A stretch of DNA of 50,954 bases from Phycisphaerae bacterium (GTDB lineage: Bacteria; Planctomycetota; Phycisphaerae; Sedimentisphaerales; Anaerobacaceae), in the NCBI GenBank assembly GCA_030601845.1, contig JAUWAY010000017.1, positions 1 through 50,954 on the forward strand, read 5' to 3'. Position numbers and translations under genes: made by a program. Below are positions 8,429 through 15,652 of the stretch, one piece after another (the first letter of the stretch is position 1; every line of letters begins with the position of its first letter). Under the pieces are notes generated by a model. It was given only the letters and a program-made list of their open reading frames with translations, ran no database searches and had not been told where the DNA came from.

Positions 8429-9091
8429 ATGTACCATCCCAGGAAACAGACTAAACGTAAAAACATCATCACCTGGAGCAAAGTTCTTACTCTGGATGAA
8501 GTCGAGATTTTAAGCGACTATTTGATTCGGAAGGCTGATTGTTTGAAGGGCAAAAAACACTTACTGATGTTTGATATTTTAATACATACCGGCTTAAGAG
8601 CCAACGAGCTCTGCCGGCTGCAGGTTCGGCACACACCTTCAGTATTAGGCGTTGATATGCTTGAAGTCTACCGGGGCAAGAATCAAAAAGACCGCACTAT
8701 TTCGATAAGTTCCCGATTGGCCGATGCAATCATCAATTATATAGCCAAACATCGAAGCAATACGATGCCGCGGCATCTTCGACGCAGCGATGTGAACCAG
8801 CTTGTCTTTTATAACGAAAGATGTAAACCATACACCCCAAACGTACTGTATCTTTTGTTTCGTAAGGCGGGGGAGAATGCAGGTATTCCCAAGCGGATTC
8901 ATCCGCACATGTTTCGACATACTTTTGCAGTGCAGGCCCTGCGGAGTGGGGTTGATATTTATACTTTGCAGGAGTTATTGGGTCATGGTGACATATTAAC
9001 TACCACGCAGTATTTGCGGTTTATGAACACCCAGCAGAAGGAGCTCGGCAGCAAGTTGGATTTTCCAATTGGTCAGTGGAGATTTACTTAA
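8429..9091 (+). CDS. Tyrosine recombinase, catalytic-domain type (second recombinase of the prophage)
   Basis: The 220-residue product carries the tyrosine-recombinase signatures in order: Arg in ILIHTGLRANELCRL, HMFRHTFAVQ (His-x-x-Arg), LGHGDILTTTQYL (His and nucleophilic Tyr). The N-terminal SAM-like core-binding domain is reduced to about 25 residues before the catalytic domain, unlike the integrase at 41341. It begins one base after the radical-SAM stop in the early operon, far from the att sites. A role in resolution of concatemers or multimers is more likely than integration; this is inference. Confidence 0.85.
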   Translation: MYHPRKQTKRKNIITWSKVLTLDEVEILSDYLIRKADCLKGKKHLLMFDILIHTGLRANELCRLQVRHTPSVLGVDMLEVYRGKNQKDRTISISSRLADAIINYIAKHRSNTMPRHLRRSDVNQLVFYNERCKPYTPNVLYLLFRKAGENAGIPKRIHPHMFRHTFAVQALRSGVDIYTLQELLGHGDILTTTQYLRFMNTQQKELGSKLDFPIGQWRFT

Positions 9092-9586
9092 AAATGGTAA
9101 CCAAAACGGTCAATAACTCATTACTTTATAGAGTTTTAATGAGTCTTTTAGTATTATTACTTGTAAGCTCTGTATTTGTAAGGCATTACAAAAGGTATAG
9201 GTGCGGCAGTTTCTTGACGAAAAAAACTGACCGGACACCTCATGTCCGGCCTGGGCATTTCACCTTTGTTTCTGAATTAAAATCAAGGATGACCGGACAC
9301 GCAAATGTCCGCTTTGTCCGCTTTTTCAAATCCATCCCTTTATTTGGGTCAAAAACGATACATTGTGCACACGTTCACAAATACGCAAATAAAGGACTTA
9401 CGAACGCTGCAAATGGGCCTATGCTGCGCACAAATTGTCTTTTGGGTCCTTCCTGGAAGATATGGTTGATTGCGGTAATCAAGTGCAAAAAGTCAGCGAA
9501 TTTTTGGGTGGAAAATCGATGTCCGGTCGGGGCAAATTGTGATGATTTGATATGGTGACATTGTACAAGGAAAGGAGATGTGTTCG
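9092..9586. other. Non-coding regulatory region with hairpins
   Basis: About 495 bases without a credible gene; the frame at 9076-9558 has no ribosome-binding site and unnatural composition. Visible structures are: ACTCATTA/TAATGAGT (9116-9123, 9137-9144); CCGGACA/TGTCCGG (9231-9237, 9243-9249); CGGACA/TGTCCG (9294-9299, 9306-9311) followed by a CTTTTTC run near 9321, so probably a terminator; and the decamer ATTGTGCACA (9362-9371), which recurs inside a promoter palindrome at 19595-19604. It separates the ParB/radical-SAM operon from the MazG/HNH operon and probably carries a terminator and a new promoter. Confidence 0.6.
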
Positions 9587-9853
9587 ATGGAACGACCAGA
9601 GATAAGTGTGGAAAATATTAATGTAACAATTTTTGAGCTGCGAAGGCAATTGGCCCGGAGGCTAAAAGAAAAAGGTGCTGGGAGTTTTTTGTCCACCCAA
9701 GAAATCTTAGGCTGTGTTACCGAGGAATATTTCGAGTTGGTAGAGGCAGTTAGATCATCTTCGAGAGAAGCAGTTTTAAGCGAGCTTTATGATATAGCTG
9801 TGGCGGCTGTGTTTGGTGCGGCTTGTATTGAGAGAGGGAAAGTGGATTGGTGA
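9587..9853 (+). CDS. MazG-like NTP pyrophosphohydrolase, small all-alpha type
   Basis: Start chosen at ATG 9587, 9 bases after AAAGGAG; the ATG at 9578 touches the Shine-Dalgarno sequence. The 88-residue product has the metal-binding pattern of all-alpha NTP-PPases, EEYFEL (E-E-x-x-E) followed after about 18 residues by ELYD (E-x-x-D). Such enzymes hydrolyse NTPs or dNTPs to the monophosphate and pyrophosphate; phage copies can alter nucleotide or (p)ppGpp pools. Its stop lies one base before the HNH gene start. Confidence 0.6.
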   Translation: MERPEISVENINVTIFELRRQLARRLKEKGAGSFLSTQEILGCVTEEYFELVEAVRSSSREAVLSELYDIAVAAVFGAACIERGKVDW

Positions 9854-9854
9854 G

Positions 9855-10688
9855 ATGTATTACGGTAACGGCAAAAAGGTAATGGCTGCTGCGGTCAGGA
9901 TTGTCAATCGCTTGCGAGAGACGGATGCAACTCTGCGGCTGCTGATGAAGGAATACCGCTGTAGTTATAGTGTTTTAATGCGAGCTGTGCGTTCGCAGAT
10001 TTCAGAAGAAGAGTGGGAAGGTATTCGCAAGAAGAAACTTACCCAGGGAAATGCAAAGTCAGGCACACGATTTCAGAAAGGGCATATTCCCTGGATGAAA
10101 GGCAGAAAAGGCATACACATGTCACCGGCCACTGAGTTCAAGAAAGGCCGGGTTGCACGAAACTGGCGGCCGGTAGGGATGATTGTAATACGACACGATA
10201 AGCTGTTCCGCTGGCAGAGAAAACGCAACTACAAAAATGGCGGCAGGCGATTAGGCAAGCCGAGGCGGTGGATAAAGGTCAAGGACGATGGGCGCCCGCA
10301 GGATCGCTGGCTGCCGTATGCCCGGTACCTGTGGCAGCAGAAATATGGTGCGGTGCCGAGGGGGCTATTCGTTGTGCACAAAAACAGTGATCAGATGGAT
10401 GATCGAACAGAGAATTTGATATTGGTCAATCGCAGCCTTCACATAAAGAAAAATGAACTTCTCAATCCGGACATGCGGCCTCGAGCGCATAAGCTCGCCT
10501 GTATCAACAGAAAGAAAAACACAATAATCAGGAAACAACTTGATGAGTATTACGGTCAGCAGCTGAAGCTGTTTATGTGTATGGCCTGTGGAGCTGAGTA
10601 CGAACAGGATCAGGTACCTGTTCAATGCACAAAATGTCAGGGCGGCTGTTTTGAAACAATAGAACGAAGACAAAAGGTAATGGTTTAA
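9855..10688 (+). CDS. HNH homing-type endonuclease with C-terminal zinc ribbon
   Basis: Start set at ATG 9855 directly after the MazG stop. The 277-residue product has three parts. The first is an N-terminal helix-turn-helix-like domain (MYYGNGKKVMAAAVRIV to about residue 60), also found in the protein at 14435. The second has NUMOD-like RFQKGHIPWMKG and FKKG repeats. The third is an HNH core (YARYLWQQKYGAVPRGLFVVH, then NSDQMDDRTENLILV). The C-terminus has CMACGAEY and CTKCQGGC, a zinc ribbon. Such nucleases cut DNA and may act in packaging or intron-less homing; the target is unknown. It overlaps the next gene by one base (TAATG). Confidence 0.8.
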   Translation: MYYGNGKKVMAAAVRIVNRLRETDATLRLLMKEYRCSYSVLMRAVRSQISEEEWEGIRKKKLTQGNAKSGTRFQKGHIPWMKGRKGIHMSPATEFKKGRVARNWRPVGMIVIRHDKLFRWQRKRNYKNGGRRLGKPRRWIKVKDDGRPQDRWLPYARYLWQQKYGAVPRGLFVVHKNSDQMDDRTENLILVNRSLHIKKNELLNPDMRPRAHKLACINRKKNTIIRKQLDEYYGQQLKLFMCMACGAEYEQDQVPVQCTKCQGGCFETIERRQKVMV

Positions 10689-11578
10689 TGCAAATTGGTC
10701 TAATAGATATTGAGCCGAAGATTTTTAATACTGCCTATATGCAGATTGGGACGTATCACAAATTACACGGCGACACTGTCGAGTGGTGGTCCCCGCTTAC
10801 GGACCATCAATTCGATTTTGTCTGTTGCAGCAGCTTATTTGATTATACGGACAAATCGGAAGTGCCTCAGCGGGCGATCTGCGGGGGGACCGGATTCGAT
10901 GTCACCAGCCAGCTATTGACACCTATTGAGCGATGCGACCTGGACTACAGCATATATCCGAAATGCAAAACATCGTATATCTGGTTTAGTCGGGGCTGTA
11001 TTCGTAATTGCCCCTGGTGCGTGGTCCCGGAAAAAGAGGGGAAAATACAATCTGTCTCGCCGAAGAATCTCAATCCGAACGGCAAATATATTACGGTGCA
11101 GGACAATAATTTCTTTGCCAACCCGGACTGGCCGGCGGCAATTGCCTGGCTGGGCGAGCGGGGCTGGCCGGTTGATTTTCAGGGGGTGGATGCCCGCCTG
11201 CTTAATAAGAAGATGTGTGATGCGATGTTGACACTTCGTCATCACAAGCAAATCAAAATTGCCTGGGACGATCCACGCCAGGACCTCGAGCCGAAACTCA
11301 AAGAGATAATTCGATTTATCAAGCCCTGGCGATTGATGTGCTACGTATTGATCGGCTACTGGTACAAAACAGAGGACATGGATTTGCATCGCGTGGAAAC
11401 CCTGAGGCGGTTAGGCATAGACCCTTTTGTGATGCCGTTTGATAGAAGTGATTTGTATCAGCGGGCGTTTGCCCGCTGGGTGAACCATAAAGGAATATTC
11501 AAGTCTATGAGCTGGCAGCAATACTGGAATCGTGTCAGGCAGAGCGAATCTGTTGGTCGGGGCTGGAAAGTGAGATGA
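10688..11578 (+). CDS. Radical SAM protein with B12-binding-like N-terminal part
   Basis: The 296-residue product has an N-terminal segment (IGLIDIEPKIFNTAYMQIGTYHK, then DFVCCSSLFDYT) resembling the N-terminal Rossmann part of B12-binding radical-SAM proteins. This is followed by the cluster motif SRGCIRNCPWCVVPEKEG (CxxxCxxC). The rest has the alternating pattern of a TIM-barrel with LTLRHHKQIKIAWDD. Similar phage proteins are known but their substrates are not. It is in an operon with HNH upstream and a DNA methyltransferase overlapping its end by 4 bases (ATGA). Confidence 0.75.
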   Translation: MQIGLIDIEPKIFNTAYMQIGTYHKLHGDTVEWWSPLTDHQFDFVCCSSLFDYTDKSEVPQRAICGGTGFDVTSQLLTPIERCDLDYSIYPKCKTSYIWFSRGCIRNCPWCVVPEKEGKIQSVSPKNLNPNGKYITVQDNNFFANPDWPAAIAWLGERGWPVDFQGVDARLLNKKMCDAMLTLRHHKQIKIAWDDPRQDLEPKLKEIIRFIKPWRLMCYVLIGYWYKTEDMDLHRVETLRRLGIDPFVMPFDRSDLYQRAFARWVNHKGIFKSMSWQQYWNRVRQSESVGRGWKVR

Positions 11579-12315
11579 ATGAACTACCGATAAACCAAAT
11601 CATTTGTGGCGATTGCCTTGAAGTTTTACCTAAACTTCCGAAGGTAAAAATGATATTCGCAGACCCTCCGGACAATTTGGGCTTAAAATATGATGGCTTT
11701 GAAGATTGTTGGCCAAGTTACGAATCTTATGCCAAATGGCTTGGACGTATTATTGGTGCTGGATTAAGACAATCTCAAATATTCTGGTTATCATACAATG
11801 TTATATATCAATCTATGATTGTTCAAACCTCAGCAGATTTCGCAAAAGAAATCGGTTGTGGTTGGCGGCAATTTATTTGGCGATTCACTTTTGGACAACA
11901 TAACAAGAGTGATTGTGGCAACGGCTACCGCCCAATTCTACGAATAATGCAACCAAACGCAAAGCTTTATCCTGATGCGATTCGAGTACCTTCTAAAAGA
12001 CAAACTCTATACAACGACAAACGAGCAAACCCTAAAGGTCGTGTTCCTGATGATGTTTGGGAATTCTCACGAGTTTGTGGCACATTCAAAGAACGGCGCA
12101 AATGGCATCCAAATCAGCACCCAGAAGCCCTGATAGAACGGATTGTTAAATTCTCTTGCAAGCCAGGGGATTTGGTTATTGATATGTTTGCAGGGACGGG
12201 AACGGTGAATCGAGTATGTAAACGATTAGGGGTCAACTGTATCGGCATCGAGATAAGTAAATTCTATTGTGAGCAAATTGCCAAAGAAAAACATATCCCA
12301 GATGGCCTTATTTGA
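11575..12315 (+). CDS. DNA (adenine-N6 or cytosine-N4) methyltransferase, beta-type order
   Basis: The 246-residue product has catalytic motif IV near the N-terminus as DPPDNLGLKYDGF (residues 30-42) and the SAM-binding motif I, DMFAGTGT (about 203-210), near the C-terminus. This order defines beta-class amino-methyltransferases. The usual fourth residue of DPPY is Asp here, a variant I have seen in phage enzymes but which may affect activity. The C-terminal GVNCIGIEIS continues the Rossmann fold. No restriction endonuclease is adjacent, so self-protection against host restriction or regulation is likely. Confidence 0.8.
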   Translation: MNELPINQIICGDCLEVLPKLPKVKMIFADPPDNLGLKYDGFEDCWPSYESYAKWLGRIIGAGLRQSQIFWLSYNVIYQSMIVQTSADFAKEIGCGWRQFIWRFTFGQHNKSDCGNGYRPILRIMQPNAKLYPDAIRVPSKRQTLYNDKRANPKGRVPDDVWEFSRVCGTFKERRKWHPNQHPEALIERIVKFSCKPGDLVIDMFAGTGTVNRVCKRLGVNCIGIEISKFYCEQIAKEKHIPDGLI

Positions 12316-12406
12316 GAAGTGAATAACCGGCGGCGGGGAAAGGAAAAATCTGATTGGTAGCCGTGAACAAATAGATTTTGAGACAGGATTAGAAAAAAGA
12401 AGCAAA

Positions 12407-12595
12407 ATGCACCTGTCTTATGATGGCAGGCACGAATACAGTGATGAAGAGACGGAATTGCTGATGGCCGTTGATAAGTGGCGACAACACAATCGGCATA
12501 TACCAACAATCTGTGACGTATTAAAAATTATGAAGGATATGAGATATGAGAAAGTTGAGCGTGATAGTGATAATTCTGTGCGGGCTGCTACTTAG
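12407..12595 (+). CDS. Small phage protein of the 'VDKW..NRHIPT..DVL' type
   Basis: The 62-residue product (MHLSYDGRHEYSDEETELLM, AVDKWRQHNRHIPTICDVLK, then IMKDMRYEKV) resembles short hypothetical proteins common in planctomycete and phage genomes that carry a single helical, helix-turn-helix-like unit (from memory). The start has only a weak A/G-rich leader. Its last 50 bases overlap the start of the 44-residue lipoprotein in another frame. Confidence 0.55.
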   Translation: MHLSYDGRHEYSDEETELLMAVDKWRQHNRHIPTICDVLKIMKDMRYEKVERDSDNSVRAAT

Positions 12596-12680
12596 CGGCT
12601 GCCGGAGTCAGGAGAAAAAGCCAGTTAAAAAACAGCCATTGGGAAAATCGGGATTGTATATTTTTGAGGTTGAACGATGA
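12546..12680 (+). CDS. Tiny lipoprotein (44 residues)
   Basis: The ATG at 12546 opens a frame with basic MRKLS, a hydrophobic core VIVIILCGLLL and the lipobox LLSGC, followed by a short basic tail rich in Lys and Pro (EKKPVKKQPLG). The stop overlaps the next ATG by ATGA (12677-12680), supporting translation. Its size, lipobox and cationic Pro-containing tail recall Rz1-type outer-membrane spanins, although no Rz partner is adjacent. It is nested over the end of the 12407 gene in a different frame. Confidence 0.65.
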   Translation: MRKLSVIVIILCGLLLSGCRSQEKKPVKKQPLGKSGLYIFEVER

Positions 12681-12967
12681 GACTCTTTGATGAGAGAAAC
12701 CTTTTCAGGGCCTATCGTTATGCGGAGCAAGGTGGACAGGCATTGCATCTGTTTGAAAATCCAGGCATCTATCCTGGAGCTCCGCAAGTCTTTAAGAAGA
12801 GCAAGAAAGCCGGTCATTTGTTTGACCGGGATATGATCAGGCTGATAGCTACTGCACGCATGCTGGGACTTAAAGTAATAAAGGTCCACCGCAAGGGAAC
12901 AAAAAAGCAGCATATAGATTTGTGTGGCAGACCATTGCTGAGAGCGATTGTTAGATGCAAAAAATGA
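12677..12967 (+). CDS. DUF4031-like small phage protein
   Basis: The 96-residue product has the segment AGHLFDRDMIRLIATARMLG, KVIKVHRKGTKKQHIDLCG and RPLLRAI. It resembles DUF4031, in which an HLxxD start and an H-x-D-L segment are conserved; function unknown. It is coupled by ATGA to the lipoprotein upstream and overlaps the nuclease-like gene downstream by 13 bases. Confidence 0.5.
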   Translation: MRLFDERNLFRAYRYAEQGGQALHLFENPGIYPGAPQVFKKSKKAGHLFDRDMIRLIATARMLGLKVIKVHRKGTKKQHIDLCGRPLLRAIVRCKK

Positions 12968-13731
12968 AATTAACAACAGAACAAGTCAGAGAGCGGTTGC
13001 ATAATAAATACTGTGGTCCGGGTATTGTTATACTTAATGAAGTTAGAAGCACAATGGGATTTCGTTATTGCACAACGGCTGATGCTTTAGTTTTTCATGT
13101 TTGGCCGAGCAAGGGACTTGAAATACACGGCTTTGAAATAAAAGCTACCCGGGGTGATTTGCTCAAGGAGCTGCAAACGCCAACGAAAGCGGAAAACATC
13201 AGTCAGTATTGTGATAGATGGTGGTTAGTTGTTGGCGATGCCTCGATTGTAGAACTGGCTGAGTTGCCACCGCATTGGGGATTGATGATACCTTATGGAA
13301 ATGGATTAAGTATTAAGAAATCTCCTACATTACAGGAATCTCTGCCGATGGACAGGGGATTTTTTATGTCTATCGTGCGCAATATGTATCGACATAACCC
13401 ATCAGCAAAGGCGATACGAGAGGCAAAGCAACGGGGCTATGATGAAGGATTCGAAGAAGGCACAGAAAAAGCCCTGAGCGACATAGGCGAAGCCGGGGAA
13501 ATAATTCAAGCCGTACAGATATTTGAAAAGGCATCCGGACTGAAAATAACAAGCAAATGGAGCGTCGAAAGTTTAGGTGAAGCCGTTAAGGCATTGCAGG
13601 ACAGAGAGAAGGTGGAGGACTTTATTACCATGCTGGGATGGCAGCAAAAACAACATCAGGGATGTGTAGACGCTACTGAGCAAACACTGATTGCGTTGAA
13701 AAAATATCAGGCAGAAATGGAGCAACAATGA
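12955..13731 (+). CDS. PD-(D/E)XK-like phage nuclease/MmcB-like protein
   Basis: The 258-residue product has an N-terminal half with the pattern of restriction-endonuclease-fold proteins: ADALVFHVWPSKGLEIHGFE then IKATRGDLLKEL (E-x-K core) and SQYCDRWWLVVGD. This is like MmcB-type DNA-repair proteins and phage relatives. The C-terminal half (about 145-258) is helical and charged (RGYDEGFEEGTEKAL), perhaps for partner binding. Nuclease activity is predicted from fold residues only. It overlaps the ASCH gene by ATGA. Confidence 0.55.
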   Translation: MQKMKLTTEQVRERLHNKYCGPGIVILNEVRSTMGFRYCTTADALVFHVWPSKGLEIHGFEIKATRGDLLKELQTPTKAENISQYCDRWWLVVGDASIVELAELPPHWGLMIPYGNGLSIKKSPTLQESLPMDRGFFMSIVRNMYRHNPSAKAIREAKQRGYDEGFEEGTEKALSDIGEAGEIIQAVQIFEKASGLKITSKWSVESLGEAVKALQDREKVEDFITMLGWQQKQHQGCVDATEQTLIALKKYQAEMEQQ

Positions 13732-14393
13732 AAGAAAGACCAATCATATTTTCAGATGATTCGGTTCGAGCAATCCTCGAGGGCCGAAAGACACAGACGA
13801 GAAGGGTTATAAAAATACCAGAAGGTATTGCAGCAAAATATGAATACAAAGGTGATGATGGTGGCAATGAACTTCTGCCAAAGCAGTCAGGGCATTATTG
13901 GATGAATGGATATGCTATGTGGCGGCCAAAACTTTGTCCTTACGGCAAAGTCGGTGACAGGCTGTGGGTGAGAGAGACGTTCGCATATATGCAAAATCTT
14001 GAAGCATGTGCCAGAGCAGGTGAGCCTTGCGAAATAGCATATAAAGCCGACCAACCAAAAGAAGTATCAGATGAGGATTTGCGAGAAGTCTTTTTTTGGA
14101 AGCCGTCAATCTTCATGCCGAAATGGGCTGCACGGACCTGGCTGGAGATTACGAATATCAGAGTGGAGCGATTGTGCGAGATAAGCGAAGAAGATGCAAA
14201 AGCTGAGGGGGTTACTCCAGAAAATTTAATGACCGATTACGATGATGCGACTGATTATCAGCGATACAAATATTCTTTCAAAAACTACTGGGATTCGCTC
14301 AATGCCAAGCGCGGCTTCGGCTGGGAGACGAATAACTGGGTTTGGGTGATTGAATTTCAGAAAGTAGAGCCACAGAGGACACAGAGTGCATAG
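13728..14393 (+). CDS. ASCH-domain phage protein
   Basis: The 221-residue product begins PIIFSDDSVRAILEGRKTQT, followed by CPYGKVGDRLWVRETFAY, WKPSIFMPKWAARTWLEITN, RVERLCEISEEDAKAEGV and FGWETNNWVWVIEF. These segments, in this order, are diagnostic of the ASCH-fold proteins widespread in tailed phages. ASCH is a PUA-like beta-barrel expected to bind RNA or modified nucleosides. The last residues (EPQRTQSA) are encoded by a CACAGAGGACACAGAG-type host repeat word, so the end of the gene was probably extended by repeat DNA. Confidence 0.85.
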   Translation: MKERPIIFSDDSVRAILEGRKTQTRRVIKIPEGIAAKYEYKGDDGGNELLPKQSGHYWMNGYAMWRPKLCPYGKVGDRLWVRETFAYMQNLEACARAGEPCEIAYKADQPKEVSDEDLREVFFWKPSIFMPKWAARTWLEITNIRVERLCEISEEDAKAEGVTPENLMTDYDDATDYQRYKYSFKNYWDSLNAKRGFGWETNNWVWVIEFQKVEPQRTQSA

Positions 14394-14434
14394 AGATAAT
14401 TCCAAGCGGGTTTACATAGTATATCGGGGCTGAT

Positions 14435-14920
14435 ATGTATTTGGGAAATGTCGAAAAAGTGATGGCTGAGGCGGCCGAGATCGCCCGGCAATTCAGGGAT
14501 GATGGTGTTAGGTTCGAAGAGCTCAAAGAAAAATATCATTCGAGATTTGGAATCATCAAACGTGCGATTCTTACAAAAATATCAATAGCCAAGTATCAAC
14601 AATTAGTCAATAGAAGACGAAGTCATAAAGGTAAACATCAGCTGAAGATATTACGGACGTCTAAGCCATATCGCCCCCCCAGACTACCGCCGACAAGATT
14701 TGTAATGAGAAAACAAACAGCTAAAACACCAATGTCATCGATATTGTCACCCTTTACTTATACCAACGGCTATGAGCTTAATGTCATCGACGGCGGCAAA
14801 GGGGACATCAAGATCGAATTAGGCAATTCGATAGAAAGCTGCAGGGCGATTATCTTGCCAGTGAAAAAAGCAGAGGAGCTGCAGCAATGGATGAAGATGC
14901 GAAATATTAAAAAGAGATGA
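14435..14920 (+). CDS. Hypothetical protein sharing the N-terminal domain of the HNH endonuclease
   Basis: The 161-residue product begins MYLGNVEKVMAEAAEIARQF and continues with FEELKEKYHSRFGIIKRAIL. This aligns with the first 60 residues of the HNH protein at 9855 (MYYGNGKKVMAAAVRIVNRL, MKEYRCSYSVLMRAV). A basic linker (residues about 70-100) leads to a small domain, NGYELNVIDGGKGDIKIELG, with no nuclease motif. It is probably a DNA-binding protein made from the same targeting domain. No clear Shine-Dalgarno sequence is seen. Confidence 0.6.
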   Translation: MYLGNVEKVMAEAAEIARQFRDDGVRFEELKEKYHSRFGIIKRAILTKISIAKYQQLVNRRRSHKGKHQLKILRTSKPYRPPRLPPTRFVMRKQTAKTPMSSILSPFTYTNGYELNVIDGGKGDIKIELGNSIESCRAIILPVKKAEELQQWMKMRNIKKR

Positions 14921-14967
14921 AGATTGAGCCGAAAATCCGGCAGTTTCGATTGAGCCAGGAGTAAAAA

Positions 14968-15288
14968 ATGAAAAGGATAGAAACAGAAGAAGCGGTTTAT
15001 ACCTGGAGGCCGCGAAGAAACACTATTGATTGGCGTGGTGATGAAAGACATTATTATAACGATGGATATTATTACACAGAATATGGTGTGATAAAACTAC
15101 TTTACTATCCTCCAGATGCAGTAGCAACTATTGATTACAAAGGAAAGATGTATCGTTTGAGTACCCACCAAAAGGTAACAAGACTCGGGTGGGCAAGAAT
15201 AGCGAAACGATGGGCAGATAAAATCTGGAAGCCAAGAAAGGGTAAAAATGGAACTGAGCGAACATATACTTGTAGAAAAAACACCTGA
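14968..15288 (+). CDS. Hypothetical phage protein, tyrosine-rich
   Basis: The 106-residue product is rich in Tyr, Trp and Arg, with DERHYYNDGYYYTEYGVIKL and IDYKGKMYRLSTHQKV, a beta-rich pattern, followed by a basic tail (KIWKPRKGKNG). AGGAGTAAAA precedes the ATG. No family is recognised. Its last 41 bases overlap the start of the next gene. Confidence 0.6.
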   Translation: MKRIETEEAVYTWRPRRNTIDWRGDERHYYNDGYYYTEYGVIKLLYYPPDAVATIDYKGKMYRLSTHQKVTRLGWARIAKRWADKIWKPRKGKNGTERTYTCRKNT

Positions 15289-15502
15289 AGGAGAAGAAGA
15301 TTTTCAATTTCAATTTTTAGACATGCTTGCCGGACGCATAGCCATAGAATATGAAATTTGCGGAGAGACCTTAAGAAAGCTCATAATAAGGGCCCACAAA
15401 GAAGCTCAAATTGTAAAACACAAACGAAAACCAACCTGTAATGAAATCGAAGAGCAGGCGTATAAATTAGCAAAAGAGATGAAGTCAAGAAAGGAGAATT
15501 GA
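15248..15502 (+). CDS. Hypothetical small helical protein upstream of the first pentamer array
   Basis: The 84-residue product is acidic at the N-terminus and helical and basic afterwards (GETLRKLIIRAHKEAQIVKH, IEEQAYKLAKEMKSRKEN). It overlaps 14968-15288 and has GGGTAAAA in front. Nothing identifies it. It is the last gene before the array leader at 15503-15543, so it may share the transcript that carries the array. Confidence 0.55.
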   Translation: MELSEHILVEKTPEGEEDFQFQFLDMLAGRIAIEYEICGETLRKLIIRAHKEAQIVKHKRKPTCNEIEEQAYKLAKEMKSRKEN

Positions 15503-15527
15503 GTATGAAGTACAAATTGAGTATGAA
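15497..15527 (+). repeat. 13-bp tandem direct repeat just upstream of pentamer array 1
   Basis: AATTGAGTATGAA occurs at 15497-15509 and 15515-15527, an 18-base period. The second copy ends 16 bases before the first GG of the array. It could be a protein-binding leader or the result of local duplication. The spaced copies read as part of a 12-codon frame (ATG 15505) that ends directly before the array. Confidence 0.6.
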
Positions 15528-15543
15528 ATTAAGAAATAACTAG

Positions 15544-15630
15544 GGCAAGGTAAGGCGGGGCGTGGATTGGCGAGGCATGGCAAGGCGAGGTTTGGCGTGG
15601 CGGGGCCCGGCAAGGCAAGGTAAGGTAAGG
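15544..15630 (+). repeat. Pentamer array 1: 18 GG dinucleotides in strict 5-nt register (GGYNN)
   Basis: GG occurs at 15544, 15549, 15554 and so on to 15629 with no exception, 18 in a row. The three bases between them vary: CAA, TAA, CGG, CGT, ATT, CGA, CAT, TTT and CCC all occur. The first of the three is C or T in 16 of 17 units, so the unit is GGYNN. The outer units are mostly CAA or TAA, the inner ones more diverse. A run of seven T follows at once, and the RAMP-like gene begins 23 bases after the last GG. A slipped microsatellite would keep the whole unit constant; here only GG (and partly Y) is kept, which suggests selection on register with free choice of the variable bases. Confidence 0.9.
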
Positions 15631-15652
15631 ATTTTTTTGAAAGGAAAATAAA

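Noticed and set aside
9076-9558. 160-residue frame in the regulatory region
   Set aside because: No ribosome-binding site, overlaps the recombinase end, contains hairpins and a terminator-like run; the composition is not protein-like.
15544-15630. Simple degenerate microsatellite or G-quadruplex as the explanation of the GG arrays
   Set aside because: Slippage would homogenise all five positions, but only GG and a pyrimidine are kept. G-quadruplexes need GG spacing but not strict register, and two independent arrays with different inner bases flank one gene pair. It is not formally excluded.
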